Shown: one piece after another, positions 19,001 to 28,490 of the stretch
Numbering within the stretch: position 1 is the first letter of the stretch
How the letters are laid out: each line of letters starts with the position of its first letter
Origin: Eremothecium cymbalariae DBVPG#7215
Taxonomy: Eukaryota; Ascomycota; Saccharomycetes; Saccharomycetales; Saccharomycetaceae
Length of the DNA: 64,000 nucleotides
Reading direction: 5' to 3'
Assembly (NCBI RefSeq): GCF_000235365.1
Contig: NC_016452.1
Location: 916,001-980,000, forward strand
The notes under the pieces: model-generated
The model's database searches: none
The model's input: only the letters and a program-made list of their open reading frames with translations
Told to the model about the DNA's origin: nothing
Made by a program: the position numbers and the translations under genes

Positions 19001-19294
19001 TCACACATCCTGGACTGTAAACACTGCGCTAATCCCGAACAGCAACGCAAACAAGATCGCCCAGATCCTAGGTTTCGCGTTAGTGGGAGCACCGCTTTTT
19101 TTCCGACAGGCCTCCAAACCACAAGTGTAGATTTCTGAAGGGGTCATGGTGGTGTTAGCCAAGTTAACAGTGAAGTTGCCACAGTTAACCGGCATCACCA
19201 TTTGGGTAATGTTTGGTGTTACCAACGGCGTAGACGTACCATTAACGGAATGGGCACTCAGTTGAGCAATTGGTCCAGAAAGTGCCGAGTCCAT
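19001..19294 (-). CDS. Small predicted membrane protein, 97 residues, unknown
   Basis: ATG at 19294. The N-terminal 65 residues are polar with four N-glycosylation sequons (NGTS, NITQ, NFTV, NTTM) and three Cys. Next come a basic stretch (CRKKSGAPTNAKPR) and a single hydrophobic helix (IWAILFALLFGISAVF), ending five residues later. There is no signal peptide, so it would be tail-anchored, or N-out if the sequons are used. It lies directly downstream of, and in the same direction as, LTR-like copy C, whose TATATAA boxes could drive it. I do not recognise the family. It could be a real young gene, a fragment of a longer lost gene, or chance. Confidence 0.4.
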   Translation of the reverse strand: MDSALSGPIAQLSAHSVNGTSTPLVTPNITQMVMPVNCGNFTVNLANTTMTPSEIYTCGLEACRKKSGAPTNAKPRIWAILFALLFGISAVFTVQDV

Positions 19295-19374
19295 GTTTCG
19301 AGAGGCTTGATAAGGTATTAAGTCTCTCTCCAGATAATCTTAATTCGTAGTGGGACTTAACAAATGTCGAGGAG

Positions 19375-19700
19375 GATCAGCTTCAGTCACGTGCCAGCTA
19401 ATACTTAGGTTGATGATCAGTTACTGTTTATATAGTCGCTAATCTGGCTCAACTACCCTCTGGGCTTCTAGCTGGACCTAGCATCTAATCTAATGTAATG
19501 TAATCTAGCTAGTCTTTCTCCTTATATAGTGTTTGCTGTCCTGCTCAAATCACAAAAGCAAACTACAGTTTTTGTTGTCCTGCTGTAATCATCACAATTC
19601 AAAATTTTCACAGTCGACAACTTTATACGCTGCTTCATGCTCTGATTTGCTTTGCCTTCCAGCGTTCCTTTGTTTTCCTGACACATCGCATCGACGGAGA
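19375..19700 (-). mobile_element. Solo-LTR-like element, copy C (edges approximate)
   Basis: Read on the minus strand it shares with copies A and B: GAAGCAGCGTAT (about 19627-19638), ACTATATAAGG (about 19521-19531), CTAGCTAGATTA, a second ACTATATAA (about 19427-19436), CAGTAACTGATCA and CACGTG (19388-19393). It contains an internal near-repeat, AGGACAACAAAAAC and AGGACAGCAAACAC. Its promoter-distal end faces tRNA-Pro. Like the other copies it lies on the 5' side of the tRNA gene and points away from it. Confidence 0.58.
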
Positions 19701-19770
19701 TCAGCTTCACACCGTGATTTGGCCAAGTGATTCAGATTCCAATATTTTTAGTCTTCGCATTGTCCTACGA

Positions 19771-19878
19771 GGGCGTGTGGTCTAGTGGTATGATTCTCGC
19801 TTTGGGCGAAGCCTGGCTGTAACCGGGTTTGACTACTAAGCATGCGAGAGGCCCTGGGTTCAATTCCCAGCTCGCCCC
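19771..19878 (+). tRNA. tRNA-Pro (anticodon UGG) with intron
   Basis: Exon 1 is 19771-19806, the intron 19807-19842 (36 bases) and exon 2 19843-19878. Spliced length is 72 bases and it matches the yeast tRNA-Pro(UGG) pattern: GGGCGTGTGG start, TCTAGTGGTATGA D arm, anticodon TGG after CTCGCTT, GGTTCAATTCC T arm and a C discriminator. The intron falls one base 3' of the anticodon as in all yeast nuclear tRNAs. It contains TACTAAG, which resembles an mRNA branch site by coincidence. The gene ends 38 bases from the SPO11 stop. Confidence 0.95.
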
Positions 19879-19916
19879 TGTTGTTTTTGGATGATGGCAC
19901 ATAGGATTGTGCTACT

Positions 19917-21020
19917 TCATTCCATTACGACGTTCATTTCACCCTTTTTGAGAAACATTAATTGTCTTTGTAGTTCTCTTATAATGGTAGATCTGGTTCC
20001 GTCATTGAGTAGTGTTTGTTCTGTGCCTGTTAGGTTTTGTAACATGCGCTGTGACATTTTCCAATCTCTGGGTGATATATCTTGTAGGTTACTGCCCTCA
20101 ACAACTGTTGTTGTAGTGCTATTATGGCTGCCAAGATCCAGAAGGTTGTGCAGGAAAATTCCCCCGTAATTAAGTCTCCTGGCCGTAGGAGAGCCGACTC
20201 CTTCGCAGCATTTCAGCGTGATGTCGATGCCGTATGGATCGCTGTCACAGAAAGCTTCCACCTGTATATGGGCAGGTGCAACTTTTAGCAACTGACGTAA
20301 AAAAATCCTAGTAAGATGGTCTGGATATCCCTTCCCGGTGACAAGTATTTTGTCTTTATTATACTGGGCATCTCTTGCGAGTTTGTGGAATACAGCGTCC
20401 TTTTCGAGTATTACGACTTTGTTTACCTGTTTCCAATCAGTACACTTCACTGCACTCTCAGTTGTGATATATGGGATTAGGTTGGTACCTCTGATCTCCG
20501 TATTATCGATCTTCAATGGTACCGGTGTGGAGATTATGCCCTTTTGCGCAGCTACAATTCTAAATGTGGACTTTTCCACCCCAAAGCATTGTTCAAATGT
20601 GCTAATCCAATCAGAAACTACCTGCTGACGCTTGTATAATTCGACATTAGAATAGTATACGTCCCTAATAGTAGTCGTCTCACTCTTAAGCATCCTAGTT
20701 TGTATTGTTTTCATCACACTGAGAAATGTAGCTGCTCGCTGTGCCGCGGAAGCTGCTAGCGTACAACGAGCAGGGTATACAACCCTAGAACGTTTGCCAT
20801 CCCCACGTACAACAGTTATCTCAATGGCAGTGTTATTCAGCTGTATTGAGTTCTTACTGAAATCTAGTGCCATATTGATTTCATTTTGTATACGATCAGA
20901 CGGAGTAGATGGCCCCAATTGAATTGTTCGCGCTCGTTTACCTTGAAGAGCCATGTGGAGGCCTACTTTTGTATCATTTGATATCATGAAATCGCTAAGT
21001 GATGGGTTCAGCTTAATCAT
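19917..21020 (-). CDS. SPO11: Meiotic double-strand-break transesterase Spo11
   Basis: 367 residues, against 398 in S. cerevisiae (YHL022C). Topoisomerase VI A-subunit fold. The winged-helix catalytic motif RDVYYSNVELYKRQ carries the active tyrosine at about residue 123. The Toprim part has VTGKGYPDHLTR and the metal-binding AFCDSDPYG motif, preceded by Glu. Spo11 cuts DNA to start meiotic recombination, so the organism probably retains meiosis. Catalytic residues appear intact. AIM17 follows upstream on the same strand as in S. cerevisiae. A weak URS1-like sequence lies upstream. Confidence 0.95.
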   Translation of the reverse strand: MIKLNPSLSDFMISNDTKVGLHMALQGKRARTIQLGPSTPSDRIQNEINMALDFSKNSIQLNNTAIEITVVRGDGKRSRVVYPARCTLAASAAQRAATFLSVMKTIQTRMLKSETTTIRDVYYSNVELYKRQQVVSDWISTFEQCFGVEKSTFRIVAAQKGIISTPVPLKIDNTEIRGTNLIPYITTESAVKCTDWKQVNKVVILEKDAVFHKLARDAQYNKDKILVTGKGYPDHLTRIFLRQLLKVAPAHIQVEAFCDSDPYGIDITLKCCEGVGSPTARRLNYGGIFLHNLLDLGSHNSTTTTVVEGSNLQDISPRDWKMSQRMLQNLTGTEQTLLNDGTRSTIIRELQRQLMFLKKGEMNVVME

Positions 21021-21097
21021 TATGTAGGATATCTTTGCCTAAAGCCTTAACTTGTGTCCCTATGGTATTAGAACTGACGTTTCGCTTATATGACACA

Positions 21098-21109
21098 TTG
21101 GCGGTTAAA
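21098..21109 (+). promoter_or_regulatory. Weak URS1-like site upstream of SPO11
   Basis: TTGGCGGTTAAA matches the meiotic URS1 consensus TCGGCGGCTAAA except at two positions, about 80 bases upstream of the SPO11 ATG. In S. cerevisiae Ume6 binds URS1 to repress early meiotic genes in growing cells. Two mismatches make this only suggestive. Confidence 0.35.
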
Positions 21110-21211
21110 TAACAAAATACAAGTCCAAAAAAGAAAATTTATCAAGATTTAAGCCAAGTCTAAGTAATCTAACGGAAAATTATACAGAAACCAAGTTCTA
21201 AAGACCCAAAT

Positions 21212-22651
21212 CTAATTTCCAAACTTCTCCTCTAAGTAGTGTAACCGCGATAGAACAGAATCATTGTCGAGGTAGCATCCCTTGAGCCACCTCTCACCCT
21301 CGAAGCCCGTACGTGCATGAAGAATTCTTCTATTATTGAAGATGACACACACTCCCTCAGGTAACTTAAGTCTAAATTGGTTCGCAGGCTCATTAATGTA
21401 TTTATGAAACAAGGCTAAACCTCTTTGGAAGTCCTTGAAGACAAATCTCTCTGTCAACTTTCCATGCGGTGTTGCAACCGTGGAACCCTTTGACTTCTCC
21501 CATATTCCATAAGTAAAGGGCTTTTGGAATGGCGGAGAATAATTCACACACTTGATCAATTCATTGAACTGTGAGCTAAGAGAATTTTCCTCCCCAAAAT
21601 CATGCTCCTCTATCAATGGCCTTGATTGATGATACCGCTTATCGTCACGATCGTAACCGTAGTTAATAGGCATGTGAAGTAAAGCGTCATAGGCATCACC
21701 ATCTGTATCTTTGACATATCTTGCCGCATGGAAAGCGTCAGCAAAATAATTCATACCAGATGAACCATCTCCAGAGGAATTCTTGATTGCATGGAGTAAT
21801 TGCCAACCGGGGACGCAGTCAAGATACAAAAGGTCCATATGTAACGGCAATGGGAATGTAGTGTACGCAATGTTTTCAGCATTAGGATTATTTACCACGT
21901 CAAATAATTCCCCATAAAAAGTATGTCTTATATGACCTATCCGTTCCGCTATCTTCTTCACATACCAAGAGTCTGGACCTGTTGTAGATTCATCCGGGAT
22001 ATTAGCAATAAACGAGACACCATATTTTTGCAAGTTCACCAGAGTCTGGTAAAGCTGTGAATCATTATCAGAAGACATAAATGACTCATAATCAATAGAC
22101 AACAAATCTTGAATATTTGATTTCAACAGCTTCTTATCCCACAGAACTGGCCGATGCTTCGACCTACGCTTAGTAGGCTCTAGCCCCGCATACTTATGGA
22201 TGAATTCTAAAGGATAAGCATATGTATCTCCATCAGACCACCCTATTTCGACGCAATTACCATCCTCAACTATCTCTACACGTTTAGGGATGGTCGAACT
22301 ATCGTTAAGCAACAATGAGCCTGTAGTGAACAACTTCTGCCCAGTGACTGGGTCCATAGACGTGGAAGACCGCGATGAATCCCTCAAAAACACATTACTA
22401 AACGCAACACTCACCGTATCCCCTCCACCATAACTATAAACAATAGTAGTGGAATCCCTATTAAACATAGTATTCAAAATACACTTGTTATTTTTGACCT
22501 CACCTTTGGCCGATATTTCGGTATCAACTCCACTTGCCACCGAAGATGATAAAGCATACCTTCTACTATTAATGCCGTATGAACATGCTGCTGGTACACT
22601 AAACCGCCTCAAGCAACGGCCAATAGCCTGTTTCCCGCTTACAACGTACAT
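21212..22651 (-). CDS. AIM17: Mitochondrial TauD/gamma-butyrobetaine dioxygenase-like protein
   Basis: 479 residues, against 465 for S. cerevisiae Aim17/Fmp29 (YHL021C). The N-terminus has a basic, Ser/Arg-rich mitochondrial-type presequence. A DUF971-like region follows (EDGNCVEIGWSDGDTYAYPLEF, about 125-148), then a TauD-type Fe(II)/2-oxoglutarate domain. Fe ligands appear present: HMD in PLHMDLLYLDC and the distal His in RRILHARTGF, with a nearby Arg. The family includes butyrobetaine and trimethyllysine dioxygenases, but the yeast protein's substrate is not known. Neighbour SPO11 matches YHL022C. Confidence 0.93.
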   Translation of the reverse strand: MYVVSGKQAIGRCLRRFSVPAACSYGINSRRYALSSSVASGVDTEISAKGEVKNNKCILNTMFNRDSTTIVYSYGGGDTVSVAFSNVFLRDSSRSSTSMDPVTGQKLFTTGSLLLNDSSTIPKRVEIVEDGNCVEIGWSDGDTYAYPLEFIHKYAGLEPTKRRSKHRPVLWDKKLLKSNIQDLLSIDYESFMSSDNDSQLYQTLVNLQKYGVSFIANIPDESTTGPDSWYVKKIAERIGHIRHTFYGELFDVVNNPNAENIAYTTFPLPLHMDLLYLDCVPGWQLLHAIKNSSGDGSSGMNYFADAFHAARYVKDTDGDAYDALLHMPINYGYDRDDKRYHQSRPLIEEHDFGEENSLSSQFNELIKCVNYSPPFQKPFTYGIWEKSKGSTVATPHGKLTERFVFKDFQRGLALFHKYINEPANQFRLKLPEGVCVIFNNRRILHARTGFEGERWLKGCYLDNDSVLSRLHYLEEKFGN

Positions 22652-23028
22652 TCTTGCTTTTCACCTATATGTCACTACTAGTTCACCACCCTAATTATGC
22701 TGTCAAAACGCAAACACAATATTAATCCAAGATTTATCAGAACTTCAAATTCTATAAACTAATATATGGAATCTACACAAGGAACATTTACAGGAAACAC
22801 GAATCACACCATTTGGCCAATTACAAGAAATGATTTGACGTGTATGCATTTTTGCAAATTACGGATGCCACACGGAGCTAACGCTGTTCCACCGTTAGAA
22901 GGCAATCGTTTGAGATGAGAGATGATGAGCAGACTCGACTCCAAAAACTCTAAGGAACATCGGAAGAATGGAACCATTGGTTCAAGGATAATTGGAGTGT
23001 CATCAGGTAGTGTCCCAGGGCGGGGAGT
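22652..23028. other. Divergent promoter, AIM17 and PET127
   Basis: About 380 bases between two divergent genes for mitochondrial proteins. No RNA gene or strong motif was recognised. A minus-strand frame of 80 codons here has no recognisable features. Confidence 0.5.
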
Positions 23029-25224
23029 ATGACTAAGATTATTCAAAGTAATGGGAAAGCTTCAAGGTTATTTCAATTGAGGGTTAAATGCAAGACAGTA
23101 AGGTTAAAGTATAGTACATCGCAAAATGATCAATTCGTCAACAACTCATTAGATGAAGCAATAAGGTTATCTGAGAAGCTGAGGCCGAAGCCTCGACAAT
23201 TTAAGAAGCAAATAATCATGGCACCTAAAAAGAAGAGGTTAACTATTGATTTGAAGAAACAGATAAGGGTGTTTCCTTTTAAAGACCCTTTTGTAGGAGG
23301 ATTGACTTCATTGAGAGGGTTATCCAAATCTAAACCAAATCGTCTCGCCCATGGATTGGAACGCTGTTTGTTCGAACCAATGTCAATTGTACCACTGAAA
23401 GATAGGCGGTCCAATATATACAATTTTAAGCCGTTCTTGGAGAATATAATTAAGCTTAAGGATTTTAATTTTGATGCCATTACAGGGTTTGTCCCTCCTT
23501 CGTTGGATTCTCGCTTGTTGGAGTTAGCTAGAAAGCATAGTAAGAAGTATGTTTCTTCCACGAGCAGCATAACGGGTATGTTGTCGCATATGCATTTCTT
23601 GCTTTCGAATTTTAGACCGTTGAACCTTGAGCACTTGACGTTGTCATTTCCCGATGTCAATCGAAAATATACAAGGGCATGTAAAGGAACCACATCAGTG
23701 TTTTTGAGGAAGTTGAATCAAGAGCCAAATGACATTTATTCTGTTGATCCAGACAAGTCAGTGAACAGAGAGATTATTCTTTCACAATTGGGGCATGCCT
23801 TGGAGTCTTTGCTTACCAACTCGGAATGTCAGTTTTCTAGTATCTACGACAAGTCAAAAACCAAGATTTTGGATGAAGATAGAAGTGTTCCAGATGCTTT
23901 CAATTATGCGACATGTGGGAATTTTTTGCTGCGATCACAACTAGATGCATTTAATCCGCACTTACCGGGAAGCGGTATATTTGACCTCAAGACCCGTGCG
24001 GTAGCGGCAGTACGATACGATTTGGCGCATGTGGAAAACAATGGTGGTTTTACAGGCTACCAGCTTGGACAGAAGTTGGGCCAATTCGAATCCTTTGAAA
24101 GGGAACATTACGATCTGATTAGAAGCGTCATGTTAAAGTATTCCTTACAGGCTCGTATTGGTAATATGGATGGTATCTTCGTTGCCTATCATAATATATC
24201 GAATATATTTGGATTCCAGTACATTCCTCTTGAACAGATGGATTATATTATCCATTCTAGTTATGATTCAAAAGTTATGGATTTGTTGAAGGTGAGGGAA
24301 CCCACTCTAAGAGCGCTTGTTGGCGACGTCGACTATGTTAAGGACTATCGCTTCGAGAACTTTAAACATAAAATTGCATCAAGCATTGCTACTGCAGAAT
24401 TCAACTTTTCTATGAAAATTCTTGACAAGTTAATATCAAGCATTACTTCTAATATACCTAGAGAAGCATCAACAGTTAGGTTGATGTTGAAGACTAAAAT
24501 GTTAACTACCAAGTTCACACACAATGACACTCTCACCATGAAGAAGGTACCCGTTTTGAAGGTTTTGGTTAATGTCCTAAGCAGCAAACAAGTTGAAAGG
24601 ATGGAACGCTTTGCATTGGAAAGAGTGCTTTTACATGGTGATCATGAAACGCTAAGCAAACATATCAATGATATTCGAATATTTTACAACGAACTAAGAG
24701 ATGAATCGATGTTATTCGAAGTCAGGGTGGGCCATAAACTTGCTGCTGCATCCAAATCAATTGAAGTAGACTATCAACATTTAGATCTCGAGCCTGAACT
24801 GCAAGCGAAAGTTGAAGATGCTACTTCTAAAGATTACTACAGATCGACATGGAAGCACCCATACTTTTTGCATCCAGAGGACGTTTCTCGTTGGGGCGTA
24901 AAGGCCACTATCGTTGGACCGTTGAACGCAAAACCGTCGGTTTATGATGAGCTATTAGATGAACAATTGGAATTTTTGAATGAACAATGTGTATCATTAG
25001 AGAATGATGTTATAAGCAATTCTAAAGATCCTTTGGTTATCAAAGAGAAACTAAAGAAAGCCCTAATCGGAAGAAAAGAGCGGTTCTACGACTTGAAGAC
25101 AGAGGGGCCCATGCCATTACAGACCATTCTGCGAGCTTTCAGTGAGAAAGGTAAATCAGAATTAAAACAACAACAAAATGGTAAGGACATTAAAATGGCC
25201 AAGAAAAAGCTGTGGAATGAATAG
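23029..25224 (+). CDS. PET127: Mitochondrial RNA-processing protein Pet127
   Basis: 731 residues, against 800 in S. cerevisiae (YOR017W). The N-terminus is a basic presequence (MTKIIQSNGKASRLFQLRVK). The conserved core includes the region around FEPMSIVPLKDRRSNIYNF and the block SGIFDLKTRAVAAVRYDL, where Asp, Lys and spacing resemble a PD-(D/E)xK nuclease-like core. Pet127 is bound to the mitochondrial inner membrane and promotes 5' processing and turnover of mitochondrial RNAs. The ATG at 23029 gives the presequence. ERP4 nearby matches the S. cerevisiae neighbour pair YOR016C/YOR017W, here with SPO11 and AIM17 interleaved. Confidence 0.93.
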   Translation: MTKIIQSNGKASRLFQLRVKCKTVRLKYSTSQNDQFVNNSLDEAIRLSEKLRPKPRQFKKQIIMAPKKKRLTIDLKKQIRVFPFKDPFVGGLTSLRGLSKSKPNRLAHGLERCLFEPMSIVPLKDRRSNIYNFKPFLENIIKLKDFNFDAITGFVPPSLDSRLLELARKHSKKYVSSTSSITGMLSHMHFLLSNFRPLNLEHLTLSFPDVNRKYTRACKGTTSVFLRKLNQEPNDIYSVDPDKSVNREIILSQLGHALESLLTNSECQFSSIYDKSKTKILDEDRSVPDAFNYATCGNFLLRSQLDAFNPHLPGSGIFDLKTRAVAAVRYDLAHVENNGGFTGYQLGQKLGQFESFEREHYDLIRSVMLKYSLQARIGNMDGIFVAYHNISNIFGFQYIPLEQMDYIIHSSYDSKVMDLLKVREPTLRALVGDVDYVKDYRFENFKHKIASSIATAEFNFSMKILDKLISSITSNIPREASTVRLMLKTKMLTTKFTHNDTLTMKKVPVLKVLVNVLSSKQVERMERFALERVLLHGDHETLSKHINDIRIFYNELRDESMLFEVRVGHKLAAASKSIEVDYQHLDLEPELQAKVEDATSKDYYRSTWKHPYFLHPEDVSRWGVKATIVGPLNAKPSVYDELLDEQLEFLNEQCVSLENDVISNSKDPLVIKEKLKKALIGRKERFYDLKTEGPMPLQTILRAFSEKGKSELKQQQNGKDIKMAKKKLWNE

Positions 25225-25398
25225 TAAATATATTCTTGATAATTTATTAAAAAGTCAGTAGATAGAATAAAATAAGCGCTGTAATTGTAATGATATATTA
25301 GCGCCTTTTAAAGTTTTATCAGAGTTCAACCATCATGCTTTTATCTATAAAGGCTAAAAAATTATTGAAGAAATTTATATATAAACTTTGAAATGATT

Positions 25399-26472
25399 TT
25401 ATACATTATGAACTGTTTTTAGTTCACTTATGGACAAATCCTGCAACTCTATAAGTGGTGGCAGCGACCCTCTCCTCCGTTTGGCAAAGTAGTACTTGTA
25501 GTAGACATAGAGGAACGCTATATATATATCCAAGCACATTTGAAATAAAGCAAAGAATAAAAACATGAAAGATATATTCTTAGCCCCAAAAGCCAAATAA
25601 CTGATTTTCAGTATATCACCACAAAGCCAGCTCACCAACAAGATCAGCTTGAACCCTTGAACTGTCTTAAGTTTATGTAAAATTGAAATTTGGGGTAGTG
25701 GTAAGAGCGATTCTATTAAAAGACCTAGTGATCCAACTAAAGAACCTGTCCACTGAGTTATTGAATCCCAATTCATAATTTTAGCCACAAACACGGTAAT
25801 GCAAAGCTGAGATACGGCAAACCACAGTAAAAAACTCCAAAACTTCCTCACGTCATTCCATTGCCAAAAAGCATTAACCCGTTGATAACTGGGATCGAAG
25901 AACTTTAATACTTTGTAAAATAAAACTAACACCATCCGTTCAGAAAACCCCAGAACATCATTTGAATTCAAAGCCTTAAAAAAGCCCTTCCAATCAGACC
26001 TATAAGGATTCACCGGGAAAAATTCTCTCCAAGAATCTTTGAATAACTGCGAGAGTGATTCAACGGGCTTCAACCTGTCAAATTTGTATTCTTCTGGTCT
26101 AAACTGCAAACTGGTATATAACAGTATAATCTGTATAAAAATCATAACCAATGATTGCATTAGAAGAGTCACCTCGTATGGGGTAATTAAGTAGTAAGAA
26201 ACCCTTAAAATACTCGCGATTAACATCGTAGCACAGATATCAATCGAAAATCCTAACGCAGTCTTGGACCGTTTTATACTCCACACAGTAGTTCCATATG
26301 AGAATAATGGCGTAAAACAAATCAGATTGTTGGCAAGAAATTGCATCGTTAACCATGTGGGGATGTAAAATTGATCAACCCTGGGGAAATAGGAACCAAA
26401 GGTTGGTAATTCCACTCCCACATTAGGATTTATATTTTCCAGTACGTTATCAACATCAACAACCTCATCCAT
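25399..26472 (-). CDS. ANY1: PQ-loop membrane protein Any1/Cfs1
   Basis: 357 residues from the ATG at 26472; an upstream in-frame GTG was rejected. S. cerevisiae Any1 (YMR010W) has 405. The frame has about seven hydrophobic segments and two PQ-loop-like blocks (around TPLFSYGTTVWSIKRSKTALG and LESLLPLPQISILHKLKTVQG; the second has an LPQ). Any1 lies in endosome and Golgi membranes and antagonises phospholipid flippases such as Neo1 and Drs2; it is thought to act as a scramblase. Downstream neighbour ADI1 matches YMR009W. Confidence 0.9.
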   Translation of the reverse strand: MDEVVDVDNVLENINPNVGVELPTFGSYFPRVDQFYIPTWLTMQFLANNLICFTPLFSYGTTVWSIKRSKTALGFSIDICATMLIASILRVSYYLITPYEVTLLMQSLVMIFIQIILLYTSLQFRPEEYKFDRLKPVESLSQLFKDSWREFFPVNPYRSDWKGFFKALNSNDVLGFSERMVLVLFYKVLKFFDPSYQRVNAFWQWNDVRKFWSFLLWFAVSQLCITVFVAKIMNWDSITQWTGSLVGSLGLLIESLLPLPQISILHKLKTVQGFKLILLVSWLCGDILKISYLAFGAKNISFMFLFFALFQMCLDIYIAFLYVYYKYYFAKRRRGSLPPLIELQDLSISELKTVHNV

Positions 26473-27140
26473 CCTACCATTCGCAGTCACACTTCTTCGT
26501 CCGTCTTTTTAAATCCTCCTATTCTATAATATACTGGAATCTCCCTTTTTTCTCACCCAGGTAATAAATCACAACGATTGTAAAACCTTAGAACCTGTTT
26601 TACTTTTAATTGTTAGTTGGCCACTTTTAAACCCCGTCGGAATGTCTTCGAGAACTTTTAATCTAAAAAGATCAACGCATATAATTCTGCATACATACGC
26701 AGCTCTCTTCTATCCACTAAGATTAGCAACTCAATAAAAGCTTAATATCCACAGAATGGATATATCTAAATATATATACACTTGTTAAATACGCCCTTGC
26801 ACTGTGCAGCGCTGCATCAGAGATGACCGTTATGTTCTATACATCTATGGCCATCGACGGCCACGCAAATTCCAAAGAACATCAATAACAGCCTACATAC
26901 ATTTATGTAGAATTACCCCCCCCCCCACTGTGGCAACTAGCTCCCAAGACAGTTACCATGGTATCACACGTATATAAGCTTAAAGTTATATGAAGCAGTC
27001 TTGTACCTAATAAATACTTTTGTCTCCAGGCTTGTCTTTGTAAGCCTCTTTACCTTCATCCCACCATTTACCGTCTGGTCTACTACTATAAAACCAGCAG
27101 AATCAAACGAGCAAAAAGATAATCCGATCCAATACATCGA
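26473..27140. other. Intergenic region with a poly-C run
   Basis: About 670 bases between the ANY1 start and the ADI1 stop. It includes the ANY1 promoter, TATATATACA near 26770, and a run of 11 C at 26916-26926. No RNA gene or conserved ORF was found. Confidence 0.55.
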
Positions 27141-27671
27141 TCAAGCAACTAACGAAGACACATACTCTTTATGGATTGGCAAACTATCTGCATCTGGTCT
27201 GTTGAAAGCTTCCCACTTTGGTTCGTCCTTAAATAACCGTTGGGCTCTACAAAAATTATCCTCGGTAACGGTAAACCTATGGTACACCCCAGGAGGAAGG
27301 ATTAGCAAATCTCCCGGCATCACCTTAACCCGGATCCATTCCTCATTCGTAGAATCCCGAATGTCGAAGTAACCCCCTCCTTCTAAAATATATCTGATCT
27401 CTTCATCTTCATGCAAATGTTCCTTGTAAAAAATTTCTAATTTCTCTTCATAAGCTTCAATGCTTGGGAAACTCTCAGGCCTTATAAAAACTTCATCCCG
27501 ATTCTTATATGATCTTTGCTTGCGGATGGTTTCAACTTCTTCCTGGCTCTCGCAGTATTTGTAAAACACTCCTAATTTCTCAAGTCGTTCTAACGACACG
27601 TCCTTGCCACTATCATGTAACGCTCTGAAGTCCACCTTTGAATCGTTATCGTGTACGTAAATTTGCACCAT
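27141..27671 (-). CDS. ADI1: Acireductone dioxygenase (methionine salvage)
   Basis: 176 residues, against 179 in S. cerevisiae (YMR009W). Cupin fold with the metal-binding series HLHEDEEIRYILEGGGYFD (two His and a Glu) and the distal His in LPPGVYHRFT, so the active site is complete. The enzyme oxidises the acireductone in the 5'-methylthioadenosine cycle to the keto acid precursor of methionine plus formate. The ATG at 27671 gives the usual MVQIYVHD start. Confidence 0.96.
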   Translation of the reverse strand: MVQIYVHDNDSKVDFRALHDSGKDVSLERLEKLGVFYKYCESQEEVETIRKQRSYKNRDEVFIRPESFPSIEAYEEKLEIFYKEHLHEDEEIRYILEGGGYFDIRDSTNEEWIRVKVMPGDLLILPPGVYHRFTVTEDNFCRAQRLFKDEPKWEAFNRPDADSLPIHKEYVSSLVA

Positions 27672-28043
27672 TCTGGTTCTGCTTATCTAGTTTGTTGTTT
27701 TTAACTCGTTAGTTTTCAGGAACACACTCACAATTACAAAACTTGCCTTTTAACTTTTTATATCCTGTATATTTTTAAATTTGAGAAATATAACCTTTCA
27801 ACTAATATGTCTTTGGATATCGGTCACGACGATGATGCCACAGTTCAGAACAGATCTACTTTAATAGTAATTATATGCCTCCAAAGTGAAGAGGTATAGT
27901 GCATATATCAAACAACAATACTACTGAAAGAAAGAAGCTTGCCTTTTGATATCTAATCTACTAAGTAACGTTTCTTGGTAATATATATATATATACATAC
28001 CTTATCATCCATATATAAGTTCCACATGCCATGAGAAAAAAAG
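27672..28043. other. ADI1 promoter
   Basis: About 370 bases between the ADI1 start and the initiator tRNA 3' end. A TATA-like TTTTTATATCC lies about 90 bases upstream of ADI1, and an AT repeat near 27982-27994. Nothing else was recognised. Confidence 0.5.
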
Positions 28044-28115
28044 TAGCGTCGCCTGGTTTCGATCCAGGGACATCAGGGTTATGAGCCCTGCGCGCTTCCG
28101 CTGCGCCACGACGCT
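28044..28115 (-). tRNA. Initiator tRNA-Met (anticodon CAU)
   Basis: On the minus strand the sequence begins AGCGTCGTGG and pairs with CGACGCT, giving the A1:U72 acceptor pair that marks initiator tRNAs. Other initiator signs are three G:C pairs in the anticodon stem (GGGCTCATAACCC) and ATCGAAAC instead of TTCRA in the T arm. Anticodon CAT. No intron. The left end may be off by one base. Confidence 0.93.
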
Positions 28116-28199
28116 AACAAATTAAGCAACATAAGATTCCACTACAATGAGTGTAGTATGCTGGCCTTATGCACGTGGTTGCGTGAATTCGAAAGAACA

Positions 28200-28490
28200 T
28201 CTAGAAGGTAACGCTAATCAGACCAAGAAGCAGCATATTACAGCTGTTAGACGATTGTCAGAGTATTAGATGTTTTGCTGAATGCGAGAGCTTGAAACCT
28301 GCATATCGATTTCTTTAGTGATCTCAGGTAGGGCAGCAGAAACTATATAAGAAGGCCAGACTAGTTAGAATTAGGAGTTTCCATAAGACACTGGAGCATA
28401 ATTGATCCGATTAGAGACTATATAACAGTGTCTGCTCCGCATCTAAAGAAGTAGCCTGCACGTGACAAGAACACTGAAGCACGTGACTTG
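28200..28490 (+). mobile_element. Solo-LTR-like element, copy B (edges approximate)
   Basis: Lies between two divergently transcribed tRNA genes, upstream of both. It shares with copies A and C: AAGAAGCAGCATAT (about 28227), GCAGAAACTATATAAG (about 28336-28351), CTAGTTAGA, a second GACTATATAA (about 28417), a GATCCG...CATCTAAAGAA block and CACGTG at 28459-28464, with a second CACGTG at 28480-28485. The paired CACGTG motifs 19-21 bases apart also occur in copy A. Terminal repeats and target duplications were not established. Confidence 0.6.

Noticed and set aside
19832..19840. TACTAAG in the tRNA-Pro intron as an mRNA branch site
   Set aside because: tRNA introns are removed by the tRNA endonuclease; the match is coincidental and no mRNA splice sites frame it.
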